A stretch of 64,000 nucleotides of DNA from an uncultured Dehalococcoidia bacterium (lineage in GTDB: Bacteria; Chloroflexota; Dehalococcoidia; Lucifugimonadales; UBA1127), in the NCBI GenBank assembly GCA_951812285.1, contig OX638292.1, forward strand, positions 2,565,001 to 2,629,000, given 5' to 3'. Shown one piece after another: positions 34,931 through 43,274 of the stretch. The notes beneath the pieces are model-generated. The model worked only from the letters and a program-made list of their open reading frames with translations, ran no database searches and was not told the DNA's origin. The position numbers were made by a program, and so were the translations under genes. The first letter of the stretch is position 1; every line of letters starts with the position of its first letter.

Positions 34931-36451
34931 ATGGCGACCGGCACACAGGCGCAGACACTTCGGGAGGTCCTGGACTACGGCGCGGGAGACCGCGCTGCGC
35001 TGGTGGCCCCCGACGGGCCCTCGATCACGTACGACGACCTGCGGGCGCAGGTGGACCGGCTGCGGGTGCAGCTGCGGGAGCTGGGCATCGGGAAGGACGA
35101 CCGAGTGGCGATCGTGCTGCCGAACGGGCTGGAGTCGATCGTGACGTTCCTGACGGTGACGGCGGCGGCGACTGCGGCGCCGTTGAACGCGGCGTACAAG
35201 ATCGACGAATTCGCGTTCTACCTGGACGACACGAACGCGTCGGCGGTCATCACGGGGCCCGAGGGCGGCGAGGCGATCGTCGAGGTGGCGCCGGCGCGGG
35301 CGATGCACATCGTCGCGACGATGGACGACGCGGGGCAGGTGAATTTTGCCGCCGCGGGCGGCGGGAACGGGGCGAGCGCGAGCGACTCGCCGTGGCCGAC
35401 GACGGACGACGTCGCGCTGGTGCTGCACACGAGCGGGACGACGTCGCGGCCGAAGCGGGTGCCGCTGACGCACCGGAACCTGACGACGTCGCTGCGGAAC
35501 ATCGCGGCGACGTACGACCTGACGGAGGAGGACGTGGCGCTGTGCGTCATGCCGCTCTTCCACGTGCACGGGCTGGTGGCGTCGACGCTCTCGACGCTGC
35601 AGACGGGCGGGACGGTGGTGGCGCCGCCGCGGTTCAACCCGCTGAACTTCTGGCCGGTCGTGAGGGAGCACAACGTCACGTGGTACTCGGCGGTGCCGAC
35701 GATGCACCAGGCGCTACTGGCGCGGGCGCGGAGCACGAAGCCGGAAGTGCCGGAGACGCTGCGGTTCATCCGGAGCTGCAGCGCGGCGCTGCCGCCGGTG
35801 GTGATGGACGAGCTGGAGCAGCAGTTCGGGGTGCCGGTGCTGGAGGCGTACGGGATGACGGAGGCGGCGCACCAGATGGCGTCGAACCCGCTGCCGCCGG
35901 GGAACCGGCTGCCGGGGGCGGTCGGGCCAGGGACGGGGGTCGAGGTCGCGATCATGGACGAGGAGGGCACGCTGCTCATCGCGGGCGAGCGGGGCGAGGT
36001 CGTCATTCGCGGCGAGAACGTGATCTCGGGCTACGAGAACAACCCGGAGGCCAACGCGACGTCGTTCACCAACGGCTGGTTCCGCACGGGCGACGAGGGG
36101 ATGCTGGACGGCGAGGGGTACCTGACGCTGACGGGGCGGCTGAAAGAGATGATCAACCGGAGCGGGGAGAAGATATCGCCGCTGGAGATCGACAACGCGC
36201 TGCTGGACCACCCGGCGGTGGCGGAGGCGGTGGCGTTCGGGGTGGCGCACCAGACGCACGGCGAGGAGGCCTCGGCGGCGGTGGTGCTGACCGGGGAGGT
36301 GACGCCGCAGGAGCTGGTGGCGTTCTGCCGGACGAAGCTGGCGGACTACAAGTGCCCTCGGGTCATCCACGTGATGGAGGAGATCCCGCGCGGCCCGACA
36401 GGGAAGATCCAGCGCCGCTTCCTGACGGAGATGTTCTCCAAAGGGGCTTAG
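34931..36451 (+). CDS. Acyl-CoA synthetase, oxalate-CoA ligase-like (Pcs60/AAE3 group)
   Basis: 506 residues of the adenylate-forming family. The ATP-binding core is LHTSGTTSRPKRVPLTHRNL, followed by MPLFHVHGLVASTLSTLQTG and TWYSAVPTMHQALLARA, wording typical of the oxalyl-CoA synthetase group. A5 is EAYGMTEAAHQM, A7 is GWFRTGDEGML, and the C-terminal lysine is in GPTGKIQRRFL. AGGGAGG lies 8 bases before ATG 34931. Next to the malate synthase-like gene, it suggests handling of C2 acids (oxalate/glyoxylate); the actual acid is not proven. Confidence 0.87.
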   Translation: MATGTQAQTLREVLDYGAGDRAALVAPDGPSITYDDLRAQVDRLRVQLRELGIGKDDRVAIVLPNGLESIVTFLTVTAAATAAPLNAAYKIDEFAFYLDDTNASAVITGPEGGEAIVEVAPARAMHIVATMDDAGQVNFAAAGGGNGASASDSPWPTTDDVALVLHTSGTTSRPKRVPLTHRNLTTSLRNIAATYDLTEEDVALCVMPLFHVHGLVASTLSTLQTGGTVVAPPRFNPLNFWPVVREHNVTWYSAVPTMHQALLARARSTKPEVPETLRFIRSCSAALPPVVMDELEQQFGVPVLEAYGMTEAAHQMASNPLPPGNRLPGAVGPGTGVEVAIMDEEGTLLIAGERGEVVIRGENVISGYENNPEANATSFTNGWFRTGDEGMLDGEGYLTLTGRLKEMINRSGEKISPLEIDNALLDHPAVAEAVAFGVAHQTHGEEASAAVVLTGEVTPQELVAFCRTKLADYKCPRVIHVMEEIPRGPTGKIQRRFLTEMFSKGA

Positions 36452-36460
36452 CCCCCTTTG
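36439..36460 (+). terminator. Hairpin overlapping the ligase stop codon
   Basis: CAAAGGGG / CCCCTTTG around a short loop that contains the TAG stop. No U-run follows. Confidence 0.45.
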
Positions 36461-36519
36461 CTGGGCGGGAGGTCGCTCTGTTGGGGGTTAGGGGTTTGGG
36501 CGAAGGGGGGACGGCCCCT

Positions 36520-37165
36520 CACCGCGCCCCTGCCCTGGGTTCCCGCTTTCGCGGGAACGACGGCTGGTGGTCGTGCGGGGGCCAGCTTGCGAGGTCCTTT
36601 TGCGCGGGCGGGCCCCGCCCTCCGCCCCTCTGGATTCCTGCCTTCGCAGGAGTGACGCGACGGGGGCGCAGGGCGCGACGCCGTTCGAGGGCCTTACGCT
36701 AACGGGCGCTGGTTGTCGGGGTTCCTGCCTGCGCAGGAACGACGGACGGGTAGGAACGACGGTTGGGGTGCGGGAGTGGGGACGGCCCCTCACGTCCGCC
36801 CCTGCTCTGGGTTCCCGCTTTCGCGGGAACGACGGAGGGGTAGGAACGACGGTTGGGGTGCGGGAGTGGGAACGGCCCCTCGCCTCCGCCCCTGCCCTGG
36901 GTTCCCGCTTTCGCGGGAACGACGGGGGGAGTCGCGCAGGGCCATCTTGCGAGGTGTTGCGATGCTGGCGGCCCCCGCCCTCCGCCCCTGGATACCGGCT
37001 TCCGCCGGTATGGAGGCGGCGGTGGGTGGGGATAGCGGGGTTCCTGCCTGCGCAGGAACGACGGAGGGGTAGGAACGACGGGGTCGGCGCCGGGAGTGGG
37101 GACGGCCCCTCACGTCCTCCCCTGCCCTGGGTTCCCGCTTTCTCGGGAACGACGGGGGCGTTGGA
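36520..37165. repeat. REP-like cluster with a 90-bp tandem unit
   Basis: Gene-free. Hairpins of the CCCGC..GCGGG, CCTGC..GCAGG and CCGGC..GCCGG types alternate. A 90-bp unit beginning TAGGAACGACGG starts at 36751 and 36841 (exact period 90) and again near 37070. A fourth relative of the same composite lies at about 32639. Confidence 0.8.
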
Positions 37166-37203
37166 ATGACGGAGTGGGCGCTTAGGCAGGTGGAAGGGAT
37201 GTC

Positions 37204-38187
37204 ATGAAGTTTGCTATCTATGGCGCCGGGGCTATTGGGGCGTATATGGGCGCCAAGCTTAGCGTTGCGGGGGAGGACGTCGCGCTTATTGCGCGGGGGC
37301 CGCATTTGGCGGCGATGCAGGAGCGGGGCGTCGTGGTGCGGAGCCCCGACGGGGATTTCTCCGCCAAGGTCTTCGCCACAAGCGACGCGGCAGAGGTGGG
37401 CCGTGCCGACGTGGTGGTGCTGGCCGTCAAGGCGCACGGGTTGACGGCGATTGCGCCGTTGATTTGGCCGATGATGGGGCCGGACACCGTCGTGCTGCCG
37501 GCGCAGAACGGCATCCCGTGGTGGTACTTCCAGCGGCACGGGGGCGCGTGGGAGGGGACGCTGCTGGAGAGCGTCGACCCGGGCGGCGTCATCACGGACC
37601 ACGTGCCCGCCGAGAGCATCGTCGGCTGCGTGGTGTACCCGGCGGCGACGATCGTGGAGCCAGGGGTCATCGAACACGAGGAGGGGAACCGGTTCTCGCT
37701 TGGCGAGCTGGACGGCACGACGTCGGAGCGGGCCAAGGCGATCTCGGCGGCGCTGGGGCGAGCGGGGCTGCGTGCGCCGGTGCGCGGAAATATCCGGCAG
37801 GAGATCTGGGTCAAGCTGATGGGGAACCTGGCGTTCAACCCGATCAGCGCGCTGACGCAGGCGGGCATGGCGGAGATTGCGCAGGACCCCGACGCCGCGA
37901 GGGTTGCCCGGGAGATGATGGGAGAGGCGCACACCGTGGCGACGTCGCTGGGCATCGAGATCCCCATCAGCATCGACCAGCGGATGGCGGGCGCCGAGAG
38001 GGTGGGCGACCACAAGACATCGATGCTGCAGGACGTGGAAATGGCGCGGCCGATCGAGATCGGCGGGCTGGTGGGGGTCGTGCTGGAGCTGGGCAGGCTT
38101 GTGGGGGTGCCAATGCCGACGACTTCGGCGGTGTACGCGTGCGCCAAGCTGCTGGGGGCGAAGACGCTGCAGGCGGCGGGGCGGTAG
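37204..38187 (+). CDS. 2-dehydropantoate 2-reductase family protein (PanE/ApbA-like)
   Basis: 327 residues. The N-terminal Rossmann motif is FAIYGAGAIGAYMGAKLSVA, with VVVLAVKAHGL and PAQNGIPWWYF typical of ketopantoate reductases; the C-terminal helical domain has EIWVKLMGNLAFNPISALT (catalytic Lys) and RPIEIGGLVGVVLELGR (the usual PTEIDYINGAVV region). It reduces a 2-oxo acid with NADPH. PanB and PanC are not nearby, so pantothenate synthesis is not assured. Short pieces of its 3' end recur downstream at 38646 and 39219. Confidence 0.85.
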   Translation: MKFAIYGAGAIGAYMGAKLSVAGEDVALIARGPHLAAMQERGVVVRSPDGDFSAKVFATSDAAEVGRADVVVLAVKAHGLTAIAPLIWPMMGPDTVVLPAQNGIPWWYFQRHGGAWEGTLLESVDPGGVITDHVPAESIVGCVVYPAATIVEPGVIEHEEGNRFSLGELDGTTSERAKAISAALGRAGLRAPVRGNIRQEIWVKLMGNLAFNPISALTQAGMAEIAQDPDAARVAREMMGEAHTVATSLGIEIPISIDQRMAGAERVGDHKTSMLQDVEMARPIEIGGLVGVVLELGRLVGVPMPTTSAVYACAKLLGAKTLQAAGR

Positions 38188-38267
38188 GGGGGCTGGGGTG
38201 CTGCAATTGCGCTCTGTCCCGGACTGGTACACCGGCAACAAACCTGCCCGCTTGAAGGGACTGCACC

Positions 38268-38633
38268 ATGGAACACGAGGACTTCGTCCAGACTGCCCGC
38301 GACTTACTTGATGAGTCCGACCGGGAGTTTGCGGCCGGGGACCGCCCTCAGGCTTCGGAGAAGCTGTGGGGCGCGGCGTCGCACGCGGTGATGGCGGTCG
38401 CTTCGCGGCGAGACTTGTCGTGCGGTAGCCCACGGGAACTCAAGTACGCCGTTACCCAACTTGCGCAGGAGTCCGACGACCCCTTCCTGCAAGCCGCCTT
38501 TGCCGTTGCAGAGAAGTTTCGCAGCAACTTCTACCACGATGAAATGCAGGACTATGAGCTTAGATCGGACATCCCCACGGTGCACCGCTTCGTCAACCGC
38601 ATGCTTGCGCTGGCCGGGAACGGGACAGCCTAG
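38268..38633 (+). CDS. HEPN/PaREP1-like small protein (copy 1)
   Basis: 121 residues, all helical. ARDLLDESDREFAAGDRPQA followed by SEKLWGAASHAVMAVA is the PaREP1/HEPN-like pattern of two packed helices. FYHDEMQDYELRSD (residues about 84-97) is shared exactly with the second copy. The invariant RxxxxH of HEPN RNases is not evident, so nuclease activity is doubtful; it may be a binding partner. It follows the PanE-like gene by 80 bp. Confidence 0.7.
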   Translation: MEHEDFVQTARDLLDESDREFAAGDRPQASEKLWGAASHAVMAVASRRDLSCGSPRELKYAVTQLAQESDDPFLQAAFAVAEKFRSNFYHDEMQDYELRSDIPTVHRFVNRMLALAGNGTA

Positions 38634-38645
38634 GGGGCGCGGGCG

Positions 38646-38699
38646 ATCGGGATCGGCGGGCTGATAGGGGCGAAGACACCGCAGGAGGCGGGGCGGTAG
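38646..38699 (+). pseudogene. Relic of the panE-like 3' end (copy 1)
   Basis: Contains GGGATCGGCGGGCTGATAG and GGGGCGAAGAC..CGCAGGAGGCGGGGCGGTAG, which match two separate parts of the panE 3' end (GAGATCGGCGGGCTG and GGGGCGAAGACGCTGCAGGC) with the middle deleted. Too short to code for anything. Confidence 0.65.
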
Positions 38700-38748
38700 C
38701 CGGGCGGAATCTCCCGTCCTGCGAACCTCAGCGCGAAAGCAGGACTGC

Positions 38749-39195
38749 ATGGATGACCGGGAGCGACTGCGGCAGGCGTTCAACAGCACGTTCAGGTTCC
38801 CGTACGAGGACCTGCCCGCTGAAGCCTTGTTGCCCGGGCGGGTCTGCCACATTCGCATCGTCATGGGGAATCTGTACGTTGTCCTTGAGGAAGAGGACGG
38901 ACAAGAGTTCCTGGAATTCATTTGGTCGAGCAGAATGGACGACAGCACTTCCCATCATGGACGCGTGTATGGTGACGGTACCATGGTGGAGTTCGCAGAG
39001 AATGGCTCCTTAGACATCCATGAGTCCAAGTTCGTTGCGCCGTGGAAGCAACACGGATTCGCAGTTGCCAACCCACATTGGCGGGAAACGGCATACTCCA
39101 TCTGGTTGGCCGACTCGCCCCATAGGGGTTTTAGGGATATATTGGACAGACTCAGGAAGGAACAAAGGGAAGCGGACTCGCGCCGTCCACGCTAA
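38749..39195 (+). CDS. Protein of unknown function in the panE-tail cassette region
   Basis: 148 residues, not recognised. A beta-rich start (VCHIRIVMGNLYVVLEEEDG) is followed by a helical, charged end (FRDILDRLRKEQREADSRR). It stands between the two HEPN-like genes and between two relics of the panE end, with lower GC. It is probably a passenger acquired with this segment. Confidence 0.6.
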   Translation: MDDRERLRQAFNSTFRFPYEDLPAEALLPGRVCHIRIVMGNLYVVLEEEDGQEFLEFIWSSRMDDSTSHHGRVYGDGTMVEFAENGSLDIHESKFVAPWKQHGFAVANPHWRETAYSIWLADSPHRGFRDILDRLRKEQREADSRRPR

Positions 39196-39218
39196 TGCGT
39201 AGCGGGTGACGGCCCCGC

Positions 39219-39290
39219 CAATTGGGGCCAAGACGCTGCGGGCGGCGCGGCGGTAGGGTTGCTTGGCGGCGTAATTCAGCGCCGGCACGG
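39219..39290 (+). pseudogene. Relic of the panE-like 3' end (copy 2)
   Basis: TTGGGGCCAAGACGCTGCGG and GCGGCGGTAGGGTTGCTTGG match the last codons of the panE-like gene and about 30 bases beyond its stop (CTGGGGTGCTGCAATTGCGC against CTTGGCGGCGTAATTCAGCG). Confidence 0.65.
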
Positions 39291-39374
39291 ACCCCATTAC
39301 GGCACCACAGCCCTGAACAGGGTTTAGCTGCTCCACTTCACCAAAACACAGACAATAGGCTTGGAATTAGATTC

Positions 39375-39740
39375 ATGGAACACGGGAACCACGTCCAGAC
39401 TGCCCGCGACTTACTTGATGAGTCCGACCGGGAGTTTGCCGCCGGGGACCACCTGCAGGCTTCGGAAAAGCTGTGGGGCGCGGCGTCGCACGCGGTGATG
39501 GCGGTCGCCGTCCACCGGGACTGGCCGTGCCGGAGCCATCGCGCCCTGAGCAATGTCGTGGCCCGACTTGAGCAGGAGACGGGTGACGACCGATTGACAG
39601 GGGGCTTCGGTATTGCGGAGAAGTTTCACAGGAACTTCTACCACGATGAAATGCAGGACTATGAGCTTAGATCGGACCGCCCCACGGTGCACCGCTTCGT
39701 CGACCGCATGCTTGCGCTGGCCGAGAGCGGGGCAGCCTAG
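39375..39740 (+). CDS. HEPN/PaREP1-like small protein (copy 2)
   Basis: 121 residues, paralogue of the gene at 38268: the first 45 residues (ARDLLDESDREFAAGDHLQA, SEKLWGAASHAVMAVA) and FYHDEMQDYELRSD near the end are kept, while the middle has diverged (HRALSNVVARLEQETGDDRL). Both copies are intact, so each is probably functional. Confidence 0.7.
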   Translation: MEHGNHVQTARDLLDESDREFAAGDHLQASEKLWGAASHAVMAVAVHRDWPCRSHRALSNVVARLEQETGDDRLTGGFGIAEKFHRNFYHDEMQDYELRSDRPTVHRFVDRMLALAESGAA

Positions 39741-39822
39741 CGGGCGCGGTCTCAACCCGCCGTGCGGGGCCTAGCCGGGCCCTGCGGGCGACCTACCACA
39801 GTCTTTCTGCCGACCCTAAGCC

Positions 39823-39850
39823 TTGGCATCCCTTCGGAACGGGTTATACT
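39823..39850 (+). promoter_or_regulatory. Putative sigma-70 promoter of the gamma-glutamyltransferase gene
   Basis: TTGGCA (-35), 16-bp spacer, TATACT (-10), ending 34 bp upstream of the ATG, with GAAGGAGGG between. Confidence 0.55.
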
Positions 39851-39883
39851 GACGCCACGCCAACGGCCACGAAGGAGGGAGCC

Positions 39884-41479
39884 ATGTATTTCAACTCACG
39901 ACGATCCACTGTGCATGCCAAGAACGGCATGGTGGCTACGAGCCAGCCCCTGGCTGCCATGGCCGGGCTGCGGATGCTTATGAACGGCGGGAGCGCCGTC
40001 GACGCGGCGGTGGCGACGGCGGCGGCGCTGAACGTGCTGGAGCCGATGTCGACGGGCGTGGGCGGCGACCTCTTCTCGCTGATCTGGCTGGCGAAGGAGA
40101 AGCGCGTGGTCGCGCTGAACGCGAGCGGGCGGGCGCCGGCGGCGGCGGCCATCGAGGACGTGACGCGGCAGGGGCTCGACCACATCCCGAACGGGAGCGC
40201 GTGGTCGGTCTCGGTGCCGGGCACGGTGAACGGCTGGGACACGATCCTGCGGGAGTACGGCACCATGCCGCTCTCGGAGGTGCTGCAGCCGGCGATCCAG
40301 TACGCCGAGGAGGGCTACGCCGTAACGGACGTGATCGCGTACCAGTGGTCGACGGGCGTCGAAAAGCTGTCGCGGTATCCGTCCGGCCATGAATTCCTGG
40401 TCGACGGCCGTGCGCCGCTGGAGGGCGAGGTCTTCCATTCGCCCAACCTCGGCGCGACGCTGCGGGCAATCGCGGAGGGCGGCCCGGACGCGTTCTACCG
40501 CGGCCCCATCGCCGGCAAGATCGCGGCGTACGTGCAGGAGCGCGGCGGGTGGATGACGCCGGAGGACCTGGCGGCGGACTACGCGACGTGGGACGAGCCG
40601 ATCTCGACCGACTACCACGGCGTCACGTGCTGGGAGTGCCCGCCGAACGGGCAGGGGCTCATCGCGCTGATGGCGATGAACATCGTCGAGGGCATCCCGA
40701 TCCGGGAGATGGGGTTCCAATCGCTGGAGACGTACCACAACATGATCGAGGCAACGCGGCTGGCCTTCGCCGACGGCTTCGAGTACATCGCGGACCCGCG
40801 GGCGGCGATGGTGCCGACGTCCGAGCTCCTGAGCAAGGAGTACGCGGCGGCGCGCCGGCGCATGATCTCGCCGGAGCTGGCGATGGAGACGGTGCCCTTC
40901 GGCAAGATCCCTGCGGTGCACGACACGGTCTACCTCTCATGCGTGGACAAGGAGGGCAACGGCTGCTCCTTCATCAACAGCCTCTTTGCGGGCTTCGGGT
41001 CCGGGCTGGTGGTGCCGGGGACGGGGATCGCGCTGCAGAACCGGGCGGCGCTGTTCTCGCTCGACCCGGAGCACGCCAACGCGCTGGAGCCGGGGAAGCG
41101 CCCGTTCCACACGATCATCCCGGCGCTGGCGACGCGCGACGACGAACTTTGGCTCACCTACGGCGTCATGGGCGGGTTCCAGCAGGCGCAGGGGCACCTG
41201 CAGGTCATCTCCAACATGGTGGACTTCGAGCTGGGGCCGCAGCCGGCGCTGGACGCGCTGCGCTTCAGCATCGGCCTGGATGGGGTGGTAGACTTAGAAG
41301 AGGGAGTCTCGCCGGAAGTTGCCAAGGGACTGGCAGCCCGGGGGCACCAGATCGAGGTGCAGGAAGGGTACCGCCGGATCGGCTTCGGCGGGGCGCAGGT
41401 CATCGCGAGGGACCCCGAAACAGGAGTGCTCAGCGGCGCGTCGGAACCGCGGAAGTCGGGGGCGGCCGTCGGCTGGTAG
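39884..41479 (+). CDS. Gamma-glutamyltransferase family protein
   Basis: 531 residues of the Ntn-hydrolase family. The large-subunit part has GMVATSQPLAAMAGLRMLMN, ALNVLEPMSTGVGGDLFSLI and NGQGLIALMAMNIVEG. The self-processing Thr is in VHDTVYLSCVDKEGNGCSFI at about residue 350, followed by FGSGLVVPGTGIALQNRAAL. There is no signal peptide, so it appears cytoplasmic, unlike the periplasmic enzymes of glutathione salvage; it may hydrolyse other gamma-glutamyl or acyl compounds. Its promoter and Shine-Dalgarno are good. Confidence 0.88.
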   Translation: MYFNSRRSTVHAKNGMVATSQPLAAMAGLRMLMNGGSAVDAAVATAAALNVLEPMSTGVGGDLFSLIWLAKEKRVVALNASGRAPAAAAIEDVTRQGLDHIPNGSAWSVSVPGTVNGWDTILREYGTMPLSEVLQPAIQYAEEGYAVTDVIAYQWSTGVEKLSRYPSGHEFLVDGRAPLEGEVFHSPNLGATLRAIAEGGPDAFYRGPIAGKIAAYVQERGGWMTPEDLAADYATWDEPISTDYHGVTCWECPPNGQGLIALMAMNIVEGIPIREMGFQSLETYHNMIEATRLAFADGFEYIADPRAAMVPTSELLSKEYAAARRRMISPELAMETVPFGKIPAVHDTVYLSCVDKEGNGCSFINSLFAGFGSGLVVPGTGIALQNRAALFSLDPEHANALEPGKRPFHTIIPALATRDDELWLTYGVMGGFQQAQGHLQVISNMVDFELGPQPALDALRFSIGLDGVVDLEEGVSPEVAKGLAARGHQIEVQEGYRRIGFGGAQVIARDPETGVLSGASEPRKSGAAVGW

Positions 41480-41578
41480 CGGCGGCCGACATCCATCCCC
41501 GTATCGAGTACGGGGCAGGCTCTTCCCCTGCGGGGGAGGGGGCGCGCGGGCCGCTGACGTTTGAAGGAGAACCGGCAC

Positions 41579-42109
41579 ATGCACAGACCAGCGGCCCTGG
41601 CGGTCATCGCGGCGCTCGTGCTCGTGGTGGTGGCGGCGTGCAACGGCGGCTCGGACGCGGAGACGGCGGCCGACTTCACGATGCCGCTCTACTTCGGCGC
41701 CGAGCACTTCGGCGGCGCGACGGAGGTCAGCCTCAGCGACCTGGAGGGCCGGCCCGTCATCGTCAACTTCTGGGCGCCGCTGTGCCCGCCCTGCCGCGCG
41801 GAGATGCCCCACTTCCAGGAGGTCTGGGAGGACCTGCAGGCCGAGGGGAGCGACGCGATGGTGCTCGGCGTGGACGTGGGCGCGTTCACGCTGCTGGGCG
41901 AGCGGCCGGAGTCGCTGGAGTTCCTGGAGACCATCGAGCTTACGTATCCGGTCGGCGAGGCGCAGGACCGGAGCATCATCATGGACTACAGCGTGCGGGG
42001 CATGCCGACCACGGTGTTCATCGACGCGGACGGCGCCGTCCAACGCACGTGGGGCGGGGCGATCTCCAAGGAGCAGCTGGAAGAGGTGGTGGACGAGCTG
42101 CTGGGGTAA
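41579..42109 (+). CDS. TlpA-like thioredoxin-fold lipoprotein
   Basis: 176 residues. The signal peptide MHRPAALAVIAALVLVVVAA ends at lipobox Cys21. The thioredoxin fold has the redox pair in NFWAPLCPPCRAEMPHF and the cis-Pro in RGMPTTVFID. It probably reduces or delivers electrons to exported thiols or cytochrome c apoproteins at the outer face of the membrane. It follows the gamma-glutamyltransferase gene by 99 bp. GAAGGAGA precedes the ATG. Confidence 0.85.
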   Translation: MHRPAALAVIAALVLVVVAACNGGSDAETAADFTMPLYFGAEHFGGATEVSLSDLEGRPVIVNFWAPLCPPCRAEMPHFQEVWEDLQAEGSDAMVLGVDVGAFTLLGERPESLEFLETIELTYPVGEAQDRSIIMDYSVRGMPTTVFIDADGAVQRTWGGAISKEQLEEVVDELLG

Positions 42110-42240
42110 GGGGCGGGCGGGCGGGCGGCTCGCCGCCATTCTGGATTCTGAGACCGCCTTCGACGGGGCCAGGGCGACCACGAGGGTTGACCCTGCGGTT
42201 GCCGGAATGGCCGTTGCGCATCCAACGCATTGAGGTACGC

Positions 42241-42558
42241 ATGAATATTGCTGTGGCTACCGTGTCGCTGCACCTTCCAGCAGCGAGCTCGCTGAAGGAC
42301 AAGCGGGGCGTCGTGCAGTCGCTGATGGCGCGGCTGCGGGACCGGTACAACGTGGCAGTGGCGGAGGTGGCGGACCAGGACTCGCACAGGAGCTCGCAGC
42401 TCGGGTTCTGCACGGTCAACACCAGCTACGTGCAGGCGGCGGAGACGGTGCAGAGCGCGGTGCGGTTCATGCAGGACGAGCTGATCGGCAAGGGGGAGAT
42501 CGTCGCGGTGTGGCAGGAGGTGCTGGGCGGGTTCGGCGACGAGCCTGAGCAGCAGTAG
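42241..42558 (+). CDS. DUF503 family protein (YlxP-like)
   Basis: 105 residues. The family outline is clear: LHLPAASSLKDKRGVVQSLM near the start, RDRYNVAVAEVADQDSHRSS in the middle and QAAETVQSAVRFMQDE late. In other bacteria the gene lies by infB and rbfA; here it does not. Function unknown. Confidence 0.85.
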   Translation: MNIAVATVSLHLPAASSLKDKRGVVQSLMARLRDRYNVAVAEVADQDSHRSSQLGFCTVNTSYVQAAETVQSAVRFMQDELIGKGEIVAVWQEVLGGFGDEPEQQ

Positions 42559-42607
42559 GCGGGGGGCTCCCGGCACTGGATTCCCTTCTCAGTTGCATCG
42601 CGGCTTT

Positions 42608-42712
42608 TCGTCGGGGTTCCTGCCTACGCAGGAACGACGGTGGGACTGCCGTCCCAGCGTGGGGGCTCCCCCATCCCAACCTTCCCCCTGAGGGGGAAGG
42701 GGAGATGTTCGC
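42608..42712. repeat. Small REP-like group
   Basis: One GGTTCCTGC..GCAGGAACGACGG hairpin (about 42616) and a CTTCCCCCTGAGGGGGAAG palindrome (about 42680) that also occurs near 55900. Confidence 0.7.
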
Positions 42713-42761
42713 TTGACACTCCTCGTGTGGCGCACCTATATTCCGCCGCGTTGGAGGGCGC

Positions 42762-43274
42762 ATGGCCTGGGTTGAACAGATCGTGCAGGGGTTGAAGGAC
42801 GCGGACGTCAGCCTCATCGCGTACGTGCCGGACGGGGTGACGTGGCGCGTGCTGCGGCAGATGGAGGAGGACCCGTTCTTCCACATGATCCCGACGACGC
42901 GCGAGGAGGAGGCCATCGGCATCATCTCAGGCGCGTACGCGGCGGGACGGCGGGGCGCGGTCTTCATGCAGAGCAGCGGCTTCGGGAACACGGTCAACGC
43001 GCTGGCGACGCTGAACATCCCCTACCGCATCCCCTTCGTGCTCTTCGTCGGGATGCGCGGCGGGCCGGGCGAATTCAACCTGGCGCAGGTGCCCGGGGCG
43101 CGGGCCATTCCGGGCATCCTCGACGCGCTGGGGCTGCAGTACTTCCACCTGACGCGAGAGGACGAGCTCGACCGGATCATCTCGGGCGGGATCGCGTTGA
43201 CGTACGCGGGGCGGCTGCCGGTCGCCAACCTGCTCTCGACGCTGCTGACGGGAGGGCGCGATGCTCCGCGTTGA
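42762..43274 (+). CDS. TPP-dependent decarboxylase, alpha-type subunit (ComD-like)
   Basis: 170 residues corresponding to the pyrimidine-binding half of sulfopyruvate/phosphonopyruvate decarboxylases: SLIAYVPDGVTWRVLRQMEE at the start, then TTREEEAIGIISGAYAAGRR with the catalytic Glu of TPP activation, QSSGFGNTVNALATLNIPYR, and VGMRGGPGEFNLAQ. It overlaps the partner gene by 14 bp. No coenzyme M or phosphonate genes are nearby, so the 2-oxoacid substrate is unclear. Confidence 0.85.
   Translation: MAWVEQIVQGLKDADVSLIAYVPDGVTWRVLRQMEEDPFFHMIPTTREEEAIGIISGAYAAGRRGAVFMQSSGFGNTVNALATLNIPYRIPFVLFVGMRGGPGEFNLAQVPGARAIPGILDALGLQYFHLTREDELDRIISGGIALTYAGRLPVANLLSTLLTGGRDAPR

Noticed and set aside
32460..37165. 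Open frames across the repeat clusters encoding peptides such as SFLRRQESR and HSCEGRNP.
   Set aside because: These are translations of the palindromic repeats, present in several frames on both strands, with no ribosome-binding sites.
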